From Andrena cerasifolii (lineage: Eukaryota > Arthropoda > Insecta > Hymenoptera > Andrenidae): 64,000 nt of DNA. The stretch lies in the NCBI RefSeq assembly GCF_050908995.1, contig NC_135119.1, forward strand, positions 8,742,001 to 8,806,000, written 5' to 3'. The position numbers and the translations under genes are program-made. Shown piece by piece: positions 1 to 11,086 of this stretch. Under the pieces are notes generated by a model, which was not told the DNA's origin, did no database searches, and saw nothing but the letters and a program-made list of their open reading frames with translations. Every line of letters begins with the position of its first letter. Within the stretch, counting starts at the first letter, position 1.

Positions 1-314
1 TGTAATATTGATGGAATGTAAAAAAAAGCGCAAAATAATAATGGAAATAGTATTTATGCACTAATAATGGTAAATTGAAGAAATTTATCCGGTTATAATA
101 TACTATACGTGCAAGGTGATAAAACGTATTTCTGTATTTAGTATTTACAAAATATGCATAAAGTATACAGAAGTTATGTTACAAAATATATACATAAAAT
201 ATATAACTTAATATTACAGGTAAAATATAACGTAATGTACATATAAACACGAAAGGAACATAAATATATACATATTAACAACTATAATACATACATTTAT
301 GAACAGAATATTTT
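1..314. other. AT-rich sequence downstream of the transposase gene
   Basis: AT-rich DNA with no coding potential that I can recognise. It lies just 3' of the minus-strand transposase stop codon, so it may hold its 3' UTR and the end of the transposon. I could not identify a terminal inverted repeat here. Confidence 0.4.
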
Positions 315-3313
315 CTAATTGTTGTCGCTATCGCTAGTGCTTTCATTCGTCTCATCCGGCAATAAAATTCCTATGAGCTCTTCCGGTATTTTCTCTTTGT
401 TATACATACTGTTATCAAATAAATTTAACATATCATCAGTAATTTTATAATCATCCCAGTGTGCATTTTTATTTTTCAAATCTAGTTTTATTCTGGTGAT
501 TGCAGCTATTGTTTCTGTGTTTAATCTATTCCTATCTCTAGTTTTTATTTGTGCGAGAGTGGAAAAATATCTTTCGACATCGGCATTTGAATGGGGCAAC
601 GATAAGCACAACTGCGCTAGTTTGGATATGTTTGGCAATATACGTTCGTCTTCAGCATTGGTAGTGATGCTCATCTCATGCCAGAACTGATGTAAACTCA
701 TTACTTGTAACTTTTCCTTTGCCTCCTCCGCAAAAGTAAACGGCAATACATGCCATTCATTTACTACGATATCATGATCAAATTTTGAATTAAATTTGTT
801 TAAAATACAGTTTAATTGGTCGTGGCGGTGTTTGTCAATGTCTAAAGCTGTTTGCGGGTTTAAAAAATCTAGTGCGTTTAAAAATGTGTCATCAAATGGC
901 ACTCCATTGACAATATTTTGGAAGGCCGATTGGTAACATTTCTGTATGTTTGTATAAAATTGCATCATGTCTTCGTTTCCTTCCAAATTACCATTTGCAA
1001 TTTTACTCAGTGTAGCCATACATCCTGCACCAGTAAACATTTTTGTCAGTGGTAGCAAATTATCTGCATTATTGACATTTATCTTATGTATATTTGGTTC
1101 CTTCAGATATTTAGACTTCAAGAAATTGCCTCCCAATGTTTTTAACAATCTGTAACATTCGGGGAGCAGGCGGTGAACTAAAATTTTCGAGCTTTGAAGT
1201 AGTTTGTTGAGTTCAGTAAATATAGCTAATATATAATCCATAAATTGCAGATACGCCTTGGTATAAGGACAATTAAAACTTGAAAATATTCTCTTTGCGA
1301 CATCGGCATGTTTTTCTGATGACTCCTCCGCAAACACACTAAATAAAACTGTCCACTGATTTAAGACTCTTTTTATACATTCAGATTGTGCTAGCCATCT
1401 AGTTGGCTGTGTAACTTTCCGCTTCGCGACCTTCATAAACTGTTGCGTACCTTCTAACATACTCAGTTGCTTAGGATTTCGCGAGTAGTATGAATAAAGA
1501 GAATGCAAAAACTTCTCAACATACTGTGGCAAGCATTCGCACGCTTGGCGTGCAGCCAAATGTATTGAGTGGCAAATGCATGGTAAGATACAAATTTCGC
1601 CATTGTCTGCTACTAAACGAGACGTCAGTGAATTATGTGCTCCCTCCATGACATTCGCATTGTCCACGCACACCCCAACCATATTGGTTATAGGCAAATT
1701 ATACTTCTTTGAAGAATGTCGAAAACACCGATATACGTTTTCTGCTGTACATTCCTTAATTCTAATTAAATCTAATAAATCTATGCATATCTGTCCTTTG
1801 TGAACATAACGTATTAAAAAGCATACAATTTTCATATCGGATATATCTGTAGTTTCGTCGATCAAAACCGAAAAAAATTTGTCCTGTACATTTTCTATGG
1901 TTTTCGTAATAATGTACTTATTTATTACGTTTTTAGTAATAGCCGTCATTTTCTTTGGATTCAGAGACATGCACTTGAGTAAATGTTGGTCTGGCAGTGT
2001 CTTCTGTAGCATTCTCATAAAATGTATGAATGAGTGAAAGGATCTATTATGCTCTATTGCATCAATGCACACTCTTATTTCTGCCACCTTTAACTCGTCT
2101 GAAAAATTCCTTGTTGCTTCATCCGTACTCGTTAGCGATCCTATTCCATATTTCACGTTCTTGATATGCTCTTGGCTGTTAGCATGATGCTGTAAATTAT
2201 ATTTACTTGCTGTAATATATTTGCAGCAAATTGTACATTTTCCCTTGTACGGATCGTCCTGGACTTGTTGTAGCCAGGATTTAAAGGCTGCGTCTTCGAG
2301 CCAAGCTTGTCGAAACGCTTGCCTCCGCCCCTTTACTTTCTTTGCAGTGGAGGTGATGAAGATGCTATCATTGCCTATTCATAAAATACTAATTTTTATT
2401 CACACTATATTAAAAAGCAATTTCACGAAAATAATCATCGAACAAAGAAAGTATAAAAGAGAAAGTTAAAGATATGTCTCACTTGAATCGTTCTCTGTAT
2501 CTGAGCTACTATTAGCCGCATTGCTAGGTACAGAAGTTGATGCTCCTGCTTTCTGTTGTAGGTTCATGATATGAACGTGACTTTTAGCGTGCTTTTCTAG
2601 GTGACTTTTCTTTCCTATTAACAATTTCGAGCAAACTGTGCACTTCGCTTTCAGCGGGTCAGCAGCTTGTTGTAGCCAAGGTTTGAAATATGGATTCTGC
2701 AGCCAAGCTTTTCTAAATGCTTGCCTCTTTGCTTTCTTCGCAGCAGGGACAACCGAGGTGCTATCACTGCCTATTCAAAAAATACGAATTATTATTCGTA
2801 AACTATTAAAAGACAATTTCAAGAAAACAATCATCGAACAAAGAATGTATAAAAGAGAAAGTTAAATTAAAGATATGTCTCACTTGAATCGTTCTCTGTA
2901 TCTGAGCTACTAATAGCCGCAAAGCTACGTACAGAAATTGATGCTCCTGTTTTCTGTTGTAGCTTCATGATATGAATGTCACTTTTGGCGTGTTCGTCTA
3001 GGTGACTTTTCTTTGCTCTTAACAATTTTGAGCAAACTGTGCACTTCGCTTTCAGCGGGTCATCAGCTGGTTGTAACCAAGGTTTGAAATATGAGTTCTG
3101 CAGCCAAGCCTCTCGAAATGCTTGCCTCTTTATTTTCTTTGTAGTAGGGACAACGAAGGTGCTATCACTGTCTATTCAAAAAATACGAATTATTATTCAT
3201 AACTATTAAAAAACAATTTCAAGAAAATAATCATTGAAAAAAGAAACTACGTTCACTTTCTACTTGTATAATTTTAAAAAACTGTTAAATTAAAGATATA
3301 TCTTACTTGACAT
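315..3313 (-). CDS. hAT-superfamily transposase-like protein with three tandem zinc-finger modules
   Basis: Proposed coding exons on the minus strand are 3313-3307 (ATGTCAA), 3171-2884, 2770-2483 and 2374-315; the phases add up to about 880 residues. The long last exon reads as a hAT transposase: IDETTDIS and CVDNAN fit the first two catalytic acidic residues, PTRW follows, and HSNADVERYFS plus RLNTETIAAI is the C-terminal dimerisation region with the third acidic residue. Two upstream exons of exactly 288 nt each carry a C-x2-C/H zinc-finger module (KCTVCSKLL, then HLEKHAKSH or a variant). A diverged third copy (KCTICCKYI) opens the last exon. Such proteins bind transposon ends and cut and join DNA in the nucleus. 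No stop or frameshift interrupts it, so it could be an active element or a host-adopted gene. Terminal repeats were not found. The family is secure; the small first exon is inferred. Confidence 0.8.
2374..3171 (-). repeat. Tandem triplication of a zinc-finger exon with its intron
   Basis: Three copies start at 3171, 2770 and 2374, a spacing of about 400 bp. Copies 1 and 2 are both 288-nt exons ending GATTCAA before a gtgaga donor. All three begin after an acceptor reading attcatag or ttgaatag, followed by rCA(A/G)TGATAGC. The intervening introns are about 110 bp and recognisably alike. In copy 3 the second splice donor is absent and the module runs straight into the transposase domain. Because the exon length is a multiple of three, extra copies or exon skipping keep the frame. 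Confidence 0.8.
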
Positions 3314-3499
3314 CGCGTCTATGTATAAAATATGCATAATGCAGTTTATACAGGGATATACTCTGTTGACTGGTAGGTTGATTAATTCTAACATTGTATA
3401 AACTTATATTTGTCTTACCTGATTTTTTGTTCATTTTGGAACTTTCATAAAACATCAAACTCTAAAAAATGGCACAATTCACACACGTAACGATTTCAA

Positions 3500-3845
3500 A
3501 GTGTGGCCTGCGTGTGTGATGGCGTCCAATGGCGTCACTCGATCCGCTTCGCGTTTATGCCACTTGGTTTGCTTGGCGCTGGCGTCGGCGAATTTTCCAG
3601 CGATTTTCATCTTGGCGTTGATTGGTTCGACGGTCGCGGCGTCAACGCGCGCATGCGTGGACATGGGTAGCCGACAGTGTTGGAGGGAAATACCCTACCG
3701 GATTTCGGACTCCGATCGTAGGGAGGAGGAACGCATGCGCGCGATGACGCGGTGAGGTCGAACCAATCAACGCCAAGATGGGAAACGAAACGACGCCAGT
3801 GCCATGCCAAGCCAACGAGACAAGTCAAGTGAGGCCGCAGCTGGT
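3500..3845. mobile_element. GC-rich inverted repeat (MITE-like)
   Basis: The arms at about 3608-3657 and 3733-3782 are near-perfect reverse complements (core CTTGGCGTTGATTGGTTCGA). Pairing extends outward with interruptions (GCTTGGC...CTGGCGTCG against its complement near 3790-3820). It is CpG-rich unlike its AT-rich surroundings. It lies upstream of the transposase gene and could be a non-autonomous element or one end of that transposon. Confidence 0.6.
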
Positions 3846-3846
3846 T

Positions 3847-4060
3847 AGTAGGGGTGTTTGATTCAAAGAATCGATTCTTGAATCGATTCAAAATCGAATT
3901 ATAAGAATCGATCCTTCTAAAAAATCTGAACCAAAGAATCGATTCTGCAATAATCGAGATGAAAAGAATCGCCATAAAACTTTTTTTCCAAAATTAGTAC
4001 AAATACATAGAAGTCGGATTTTAATAATTTTGAAAGAATCGATATAAAAAATACTTTTAC
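3847..4060. repeat. GAATCGATTC-rich element fragment
   Basis: It begins TAGGGGTGTTTGATTC and then repeats the palindrome-like GAATCGATTC words several times to about 4045. The start resembles the TAGGG ends of the hAT-type elements elsewhere in the window (7983, 13061, 55776). No matching right end is seen, so it looks truncated. Confidence 0.45.
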
Positions 4061-4473
4061 AAGGAATAATTTGGGACAGTTGTTGAAGGACACTATATTA
4101 AATAGAAGAAATATTTTGCTATTCATTTGAAATATTTTATTCAGGGTAATTAGTAGTCTAAGTTAGAATCTGCAAAATTATAATAATAACTCGACAATAA
4201 TGCTTGGAACTTAGACCAAGTACAGAGGAAGACATACTATACTGAATGATATTATATAAAAATGAATGAAAGGAATAATACTGGAAATAATCTCACTTCA
4301 ATATTATATTTAAATTAAATTTTTTTTATTCATTGTTACATTTTTCCAAGACTATTTTCATCCAGTAACGTCTCCGGAGAGCAAATCAAAGAGCGAGAAG
4401 TGGCGCAGATGTTTCGAGACAGTGACTGTTTAACGAAGAGACGCAGAATTTTCGAACGCCTCTTGAAAGGCCT

Positions 4474-4858
4474 GCGCCTCTTATTTGCAATTTTAAGGCG
4501 ACGCCTTTGAAGCTGAAATTTAGTATACCTCTTTCCACTTCATGTTCTCCTGATATATTGGCCACAATCTGGCGAAAATTTTCAGAATGCACAAAATTGG
4601 GCTATGTACTAGGAGAACATGATGTCGAAAGAGGTATTCTGAATTTCAGCTTCGAAGGCAACCTCGATTCTCTCTCCGAAGACGTTACTTAGTGCCACCT
4701 CTTTCGACATCATGTTCTCCTGTTACAAAGCCCAATTTTGTGCATTCTGAAAATTTTTGCTAGATTTTGGCCCAGGTATCAGGAGAACATGAAGCGAAAA
4801 GAGGTATTCTGAATTTCAGCTTCAAAGGCCTCGCCTTAAAGTTGCAAATAAGAGGCGC
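4474..4858. mobile_element. Foldback element with GCGCCTCTTATTTGCAA ends
   Basis: Terminal inverted repeats of about 28 bp lie at 4474-4501 and 4831-4858; they start GCGCCTCTTATTTGCAA and differ at one base. Between them are two head-to-head hairpin modules (4532-4640 and 4693-4800). Each has arms containing CATGTTCTCCT and AGGAGAACATGA around an AAATTGGGC or GCCCAATTT spacer. No coding sequence is present. The same module forms the 170-bp array that follows. Confidence 0.7.
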
Positions 4859-4864
4859 TAAGAG

Positions 4865-5190
4865 CTTGGTTTTTCAATTTAAAAATCTGAAAAAAATTCA
4901 GGACAATAGTAACAATCATACGTACTTACAGTAAAAATATAATTATAGTGCCAAGCCTGCTTCGATACACAATCGGCATTTTTCAGCATTTTTTGGCGTT
5001 TTTTATTTTTCACAGCTTGGTTTTTCAATTTAAAAATCTGAAAAAAATTCAGGACTATAGTAACAATCATACGTACTTACAGTAAAAATATAATTACAGT
5101 GCCAAGCCTGCTTCGGTACACAATCGGCATTTTTCATCATTTTTTGGCGTTTTTTATTTTTCACAGCTTGGTTTATCAATTTAAAAATCT
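4865..5190. repeat. 151-bp tandem repeat, about 2.2 copies
   Basis: CTTGGTTTTTCAATTTAAAA recurs at 4865, 5016 and (one change) 5167, giving a 151-bp period. The first two units are almost identical, including CAGGACNATAGTAACAATCA and TACACAATCGGCATTTTTCA. It separates the foldback element from the 170-bp array and is non-coding. Confidence 0.85.
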
Positions 5191-5300
5191 GAAACAATTC
5201 TCTAAGATGTGCCCCGATAACAGAAATGCCTCTGATTTTTTTCAAAATTTTTCATCCCCTAGTATAGGAGAAATTCGGCAAAAACCTGATTTCCTATTTT

Positions 5301-6142
5301 TGCCATCTCTTTCGACGGCATGTTCTCCTGTTACAAAGCCCAATTTTGTGCATTCTGAAAATTTTCGCCAGATTTTGGCCCAGGTATCAGGAGAACATGA
5401 AGCGAAAAGAGGTATTCTGAATTTCAGCTTCGAAGGCATCCTCGATTCTCTCTCCGAAGACGTTACTTAGTGCCACCTCTTTCGACATCATGTTCTCCTG
5501 TTACAAAGCCCAATTTTGTGCATTCTGAAAATTTTCGCCAGATTTTGGCCCAGGTATCAGGAGAACATGAAGCGAAAAGAGGTATTCTGAATTTCAGCTT
5601 CGAAGGCATCCTCGATTCTCTCTCCGAAGACGTTACTTAGTGCCACCTCTTTCGACATCATGTTCTCCTGTTACAAAGCCCAATTTTGTGCATTCTGAAA
5701 ATTTTCGCCAGATTTTGGCCCAGGTATCAGGAGAACATGAAGCGAAAAGAGGTATTCTGAATTTCAGCTTCGAAGGCATCCTCGATTCTCTCTCCGAAGA
5801 CGTTACTTAGTGCCACCTCTTTCGACATCATGTTCTCCTGTTACAAAGCCCAATTTTGTGCATTCTGAAAATTTTCGCCAGATTTTGGCCCAGGTATCAG
5901 GAGAACATGAAGCGAAAAGAGGTATTCTGAATTTCAGCTTCGAAGGCAACCTCGATTCTCTCTCCGAAGACGTTACTTAGTGCCACCTCTTTCGACATCA
6001 TGTTCTCCTAGTACATAGCCCAATTTTGTGCAGTCTGAAAATTTTCGCCAGATTTTGGCCAATATATCAGGAGAACATGAAGTGGAAAGAGGTATACTAA
6101 ATTTCTGCTTCAAAGGCGTCGCCTTAAAGTTGCAAATAAGAG
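5301..6142. repeat. 170-bp satellite array of hairpin units, about 5 copies
   Basis: Units start TGCCA(C/T)CTCTTTCGAC at 5301, 5471, 5641, 5811 and 5981, an exact 170-bp period; the middle units are virtually identical. Within each unit CCTCTTTCGACATCATGTTC pairs with GAACATGAAGCGAAAAGAGG about 70 bp downstream, so every unit can fold into a hairpin. The final unit ends in the same CGCCTTAAAGTTGCAAATAAGAG terminus as the foldback element at 4474-4858, in opposite orientation to that element's left end. The array therefore seems derived from the foldback element by tandem amplification. Confidence 0.9.
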
Positions 6143-6149
6143 TCGACTG

Positions 6150-6360
6150 CTGTCGATCTGCTGTCCATCTGACATCAGGCACTGCACCTCAGGCTCTGCA
6201 CATCAGAACGCAGCCAAATGCGGACACAGACTGCTGTAGTTCTGACGTCAGATTCTGCTGCCAGATCTGGCTATCAGGGTATAGACATCGCCCATAGACA
6301 TCGATTTTGATGAGGCTTGGCACGATGGATCTATGTCGAAAATAAGTAAATAGGTGTCCG
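6150..6360. repeat. Dispersed repeat shared with 27590-27770 and 30690-30755
   Basis: AACGCAGCCAAATGCGGACA and nearby CTGACATCAGGC and TCAGATTCTGCT words recur at 27690-27755. The adjacent stretch CACGATGGATCTATGTCGAA recurs in reverse complement at about 30708-30735. It is non-coding and of unknown class. Confidence 0.6.
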
Positions 6361-6395
6361 TTTCAGCTAATAGGCCTTAATACATGTAAATTATT

Positions 6396-6720
6396 AAAAA
6401 CTTCAAAGATCGAATTCCACTTACGCCCAAATCGCCCGTGATTTTCCTATGTCCATATATGCGACTCGACGCAACGTCAAGAATTTCAAAGTCGATTTTC
6501 TCGAAAATCAAGTGCGATATCAAAAAATGTTACTCTTTCTTTTCTACTTGTAACAAGTAAATAAGGCAAAAAAGGAATAAAATTTTTTGAAATTGTGCTT
6601 CATTTTCGAGAAAATGGACTTTGAAATCCTTGACGATGCGTCCAGTCGCGTGTAGGGAAACCTACCCTAATGAAAGTCACGGGCGATTTGGGCATAAGTT
6701 GAATTCGCCCTAAGTTTTTG
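6396..6720. mobile_element. Inverted-repeat element (MITE)
   Basis: Long arms open ATTCCACTTACGCCCAAATC at 6414 and close with the imperfect complement GATTTGGGCATAAGTTGAAT near 6685-6704. Inner arms pair around GAAAATCAAG and TTTTCGAG. It has no open reading frame. Confidence 0.65.
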
Positions 6721-7236
6721 GTAGATTTCAAAAATTATTATAATAAGTAGGTATATAAAATATACAATCAGAATAGTTAAATTATAATAAATCTAATCCA
6801 ACGTTTGCAGCTCCAACAAAATGCTTTATTAAGTAAAAAAAAATCTGTTTGATTGAGCTTTTAAAAATATATACGGTCCTCAATAAATAATGTATACATT
6901 TTAAAATGTAGAATAATTAAAAAAATTGATTATCATTCTTTTCATATGTATATTTTTACGATTACACAATATTTATTTTACAATTATAATTATAACTTGT
7001 GGTGTGGTCAAATGAGCTTTTACGTATTCCCAAACCTATCCAAATTTGGAGAAGCAGGTAATATTAAATCCTACTCCGCTATATAATAAGATTTCAGTGG
7101 TAAGAATAAGGCGGCAGAACGCTGGTGGATCGTCAACAAACCTTATTTGTTAGCACGTTTCCTTGTAAACCTATTAGTGTCAAAATTTGTTATTGCTGAT
7201 TATTTTAGAAACGTTAAAAAACTGGTACTACCTAAT

Positions 7237-8701
7237 ATGACTAGGTAGGTTTCAATGATTTTGAGGTTATATTTTTATAAGTCAAAATAGCTTGGGAAAT
7301 CATTACCGATTTCGTAATTCCATATAAAATATGATAATACGGCACGATAATTCATCTCTGTTTATCGTTTACAATAATCGATAGTGAATTGAAATTTTAA
7401 ATATTCTTATTTTCAAGGACACGTTCATTTGAAAACGTGTGCCCGCAAACAAAAAAGAAGTAAGGATAATAATTCAAACATTTTCATTAGCTTGACATAA
7501 AATAATTTCTAAGCACTCGCATTCTCGTCAAATATTTCAAATCAAACATTTATTATACTTCTATAAAATATTTCAAGTCTCATCGATCTTTATACTGTAA
7601 AATTTTCAACACTTCTAATAGTTGATAATAAATTCGAAACTATCAGTGATTGTTTATTTTCATCGAGAAACAAATTCGTAGATATTTCCATCTGTTTCAA
7701 TCATTTCTACTATTACTGCATTGGATACAATTAGATATAGTTAACATATTTAATGTTTAATGAAAATACAAAATTTTGAAATCACAGATCAAAGATAGAA
7801 TTAGGAGATGTAACACCACATAATATAAAGCAACTGAAACTTCTTAACCAAGTGGTGTTTCCAGTCTCGTACAATGAGAAATTTTACAAGGACGTGTTAG
7901 AGGCTGGAGAATTAGCGAAACTTGCATATTATAACGACATAGTGGTACGTTACATTTACTATGAAAAAGATTTATTCAAAGCTAGGGAATTCAATCCCGG
8001 GATCCCGGCCGTTTTTTGGATTTCATTTTTATATTTTTCAGTTTTTCATAAAGTAATTTACGTTTTTAAAAATTCTCGAAATTCTCGGGATAAGTTATAA
8101 CTTGGTATATCAAATCCTGGGAGTTTTAGAATCCCAAAAAGATCAGCGGGAATCCCAGGATCCCAGGATTATGATCCCGGGATCGAATTCCGTATTCAAA
8201 GTGCAAACCTTGACAAAGCGTCAGTTAAGACACATAAAGACTCTGGTTTGCCGATTACATTGTTCGTGTTAGGTTGGCGCAGTTTGTTGTAGAGTAGATA
8301 CATCCGAAAATTCTAGGCGTTTATATATTATGACGTTGGGATGCCTTTATCCCTATAGAAGGCTAGGAATTGGTACCGTAATGGTGCAACATGTTTTAAA
8401 TTACGTTAGCAAAGATGGAAACTTCGATTCGATCTTTCTGTAAGTATCTAAACCGAATGTCAGGTACTACCGTTGTAAGCACACCATTAATCGTTACTGT
8501 TCTGGCATCGTGTTTCTTGTTCGCAGACATGTCCAAATAAGCAATGAAGGGGCTATAGACTTCTATAAAAAATTCGGCTTCGAAATAGTAGAGACAAAGG
8601 AGCACTATTACAAGAGAATAGAGCCTGCAGATGCGCACGTGTTACAGAAAACATTGCGACCTAGAACAAATCAAACAAATAATCAACAAGCCAACCAATG
8701 A
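7237..8701 (+). CDS. san: N-alpha-acetyltransferase 50 (Naa50 / separation anxiety)
   Basis: Four exons, 7237-7244 (ATGACTAG), 7788-7944, 8273-8439 and 8527-8701, have consensus GT/AG borders and phases that give 168 residues. The product opens MTRSKIELGDVTPHNIKQL, continues VVFPVSYNEKFYKDV, and carries the acetyl-CoA motif RRLGIG within TLGCLYPYRRLGIG. It ends HVQISNEGAIDFYKKFGF, YYKRIEPADAHVLQ and a short polar tail. This is the GNAT enzyme that acetylates N-terminal methionine-containing peptides at the ribosome with NatA; in flies it is needed for sister-chromatid cohesion. The start is decided by an 8-nt first exon that restores the MTRS opening expected for the insect protein. It is convergent with Hsl. 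Nothing looks broken, so I read it as a functional gene. Confidence 0.95.
7983..8194. mobile_element. hAT-type MITE in san intron 2
   Basis: Terminal repeats TAGGGAATTCAATCCCGGGA and TACGGAATTCGATCCCGGGA (from the right end) bound a 212-bp element. Flanking 8-bp duplications TTCAAAGC (7975-7982) and TTCAAAGT (8195-8202) differ at one base. An 8-bp duplication with TAGGG ends fits hAT. It leaves the san splice sites untouched. Confidence 0.8.
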
Positions 8702-8756
8702 GAATTGTTAATCATTAACTTATCACATCCCAAAAACTATATTTACACAGTCTGGT

Positions 8757-8762
8757 AATAAA
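8757..8762 (+). terminator. Polyadenylation signal of san
   Basis: AATAAA lies 56 bp after the san stop codon, with T-rich sequence following. This suggests a short 3' UTR. Confidence 0.75.
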
Positions 8763-8954
8763 GTTATTTTTATTGAATTTCCCAGTGCGTTATAAAATTA
8801 GAATTTTATAAATAATTTAATGAAGTTGACAAATACATTGTACTTCCGTGTAAAAAAAAAACATACATTTAATAGTCCCTACGAATTGTTAATATTGACT
8901 CGAGAGGACAACTGTAATTTCATGTTTATTGTTGATGTTATCCATATCATCTGC

Positions 8955-9976
8955 TTTTTGGGGTCGTTCTTAAATTACGTATGGCTTTTTTTTGGGGGGG
9001 GGTCGCGAATTTCTTACGTTTTCTTACAAGGGGGGGGGGGAAGTCAGGTTGTGTCTTGCGTAATATTTTTTAATCTAATTTTCAATAAATACAAATTCTA
9101 TCGTTAATGTTCCAGAAAAGTTGTTTTAGTTAAAATTTCCCGAAACCGAGTTAAGGGTTCAGTCCACTGTGACGGTTTGAAAAATTAAGCTCTTTTTAAA
9201 GATTTTTTTTCTCCGTAGATACAACATATAATGCAATAAATCTTTTTGGTATTTATTAATCTACTCTTATATTATACAAAAAAATTTAAAAGAATTTTTT
9301 TTAATTTGTTATAAAACTTTAAACGCGATTATCTCAAAACGACATTTTTTCAACTGATTGCAAAAAACCCGGCCTGGACTGGGATTATATTTACTGATAA
9401 AAAATTAACAAAATGGTGGACGTTTGAAGTTTAAGTGACGAAATACGGTGAATTTTTCAAGCATTTTGCCTTGTAAAAACTATGAAATGGTTAATGAAAA
9501 AGGGTTTCCGTAGTCCCGGCCATAGCCGCTGATGTGCTGAATAACGTGTAAAAATTTCAGACTGATTGGTCGAATAGTTTTTTTTGCAATTACCTGCACC
9601 AGTTGAAACAAATGTCGTTTTGAGATAATCGCGTTTAAAGTTTTAAAGCAAATTAAAAAAAATCTTTTAAATTTTTTTTGTATCATATACGAGCAGATTT
9701 ATAAATACCAAAAAGATTTATTGCATTATATGTTGTATCTACGTAGAAAGAAAATTTTAAACAGAGCTTAATTTTTCAAACCGTCACAATGGACTGACCC
9801 CTTAAATGAATTATATAAACCTTTAAAAGAATCTTAATAACTGAACAAATTAATTGTAAAAAATATTACGTAAGAAGGGGGTTGCAATATCAAATCTTAC
9901 GAATTCTTATACTGGGGAAGGGAGGGGGTAAGAAATCGCCAAAACTACTCTTACGTAATTTAAGGACGGCCCCTTT
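8955..9976. mobile_element. Inverted-repeat element with TTAAATTACGTA ends, carrying a nested element
   Basis: The left end GGGGTCGTTCTTAAATTACG pairs with the right end CGTAATTTAAGGACGGCCCC; poly-G or poly-C tracts lie inside each end. The middle is occupied by the TTAA element at 9151-9805, so this is an older element that took a later insertion. Confidence 0.65.
9151..9805. mobile_element. TTAA-flanked MITE, about 655 bp
   Basis: TTAA occurs at both ends. The terminal repeats TTAAGGGTTCAGTCCACTGT and TTAAGGGGTCAGTCCATTGT extend as arms of roughly 190 bp (CATATAATGCAATAAATC, CTCAAAACGACATTT). There is no transposase. TTAA target choice is the piggyBac habit. A deleted relative lies at 34829-35268. 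Confidence 0.85.
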
Positions 9977-10088
9977 CATACAATTTCATTAGACTGACAT
10001 CGCGTTAACAATAATTTATAGCACATCAGCACAGTTTATGATGTTCATCAGTTTAATAAAATATTACAGAGCAGCGTGATGTATTACA

Positions 10089-10385
10089 CAGTAGAGCGTC
10101 AATTACCCGAACTTCGATTAACCGAACCAGTGCTGCATCATCGGTATCCCCACCACTTCTTCGAACCAGTGTAACGGTACCGATTGATTGATTGACTTTT
10201 GCGTAATATAAATTAACGCAAGTAGTACTCATGCATTTAATAAGTAATTTTAGGTGTAATTCCTATAATTGCAAACTGTGTAAAGTAAACGCGTGCTTAA
10301 TTTTCCGAACTGTTCGATTATCCGAATAATTTGAATTTCCGAACCACCTCGGTCTCAAGCAGTTCGGATAATTGACGCTCTACTG
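10089..10385. mobile_element. MITE with CAGTAGAGCGTCAATTA ends (pogo/Tigger-like)
   Basis: CAGTAGAGCGTCAATTACCC and the complement of GGATAATTGACGCTCTACTG bound 297 bp. TA follows the right end. Internal CGAAC words recur on both arms. Ends of this style are typical of Tc1/mariner-pogo derivatives. Confidence 0.7.
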
Positions 10386-10869
10386 TACTTGTGCTGCGAA
10401 CCAAAATTATCACATGATACATTTAACGATCAATATATCCTATACATTCACCTCATCGCTTAACGATCCTCCTTTTCCACGCGGAAAATTGAAAGATAAA
10501 TCGCATTTCCTACAACATTGGGTATTTAATGAACATAATATAAAGTTACATAGCGTCTCCATCATTCCCACCATTTAAGTACAGTTCTTTGCTATGATTT
10601 GATTGCACTGTCGATATTAAGCGCGTTATTTATAAAAATAGAAATTTATAGTACAAAATAGATGAGACTGAAAAGTAATTAGCTGTACCGTCACCGCTAT
10701 CAGATTCAAACAATTGATATTTCTCTGAAGGAAGACCAATGGGATCGTCACTGACTGGAACGAATAATAAATTCACCGAACTTTTAAGTAGCATAAATTT
10801 TATTGGACATTGAGAATTGACGTTCAATAAATCAACAGTAAAACAGCACCACAAAAGTATTCGTACAAT

Positions 10870-11050
10870 TTGGATTATGTACTACTAGCTTTAATACTCG
10901 GCTTTGCCAGAAAATTTAGATTCTGATTTTATAAAAAAAAATTTTTTTAGTTTTTTTTTTAACATTTTGTGATCCCAGAGTTTATCGGTCGAAAGTTTTT
11001 AGGCGACAGAAAAACACACAAACATATTAGAAGCTTTCTGCTTTATATAT
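10870..11050. other. Low-complexity intergenic sequence
   Basis: AT-rich, with T and A homopolymers and the phrase ATACTCGGCTTTGCC. It may be the 3' end of an old retroelement, but I cannot assign it. No gene is seen. Confidence 0.25.
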
Positions 11051-11086
11051 TAAGATATTGCCATCGGTTAGTTAAGTGGCGAGCAA

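Noticed and set aside
4386..6297. Several short frames on both strands
   Set aside because: All fall in the foldback and 170-bp satellite units; the repeated peptide (STSCSPDILA) appears on both strands because the units are palindromic.
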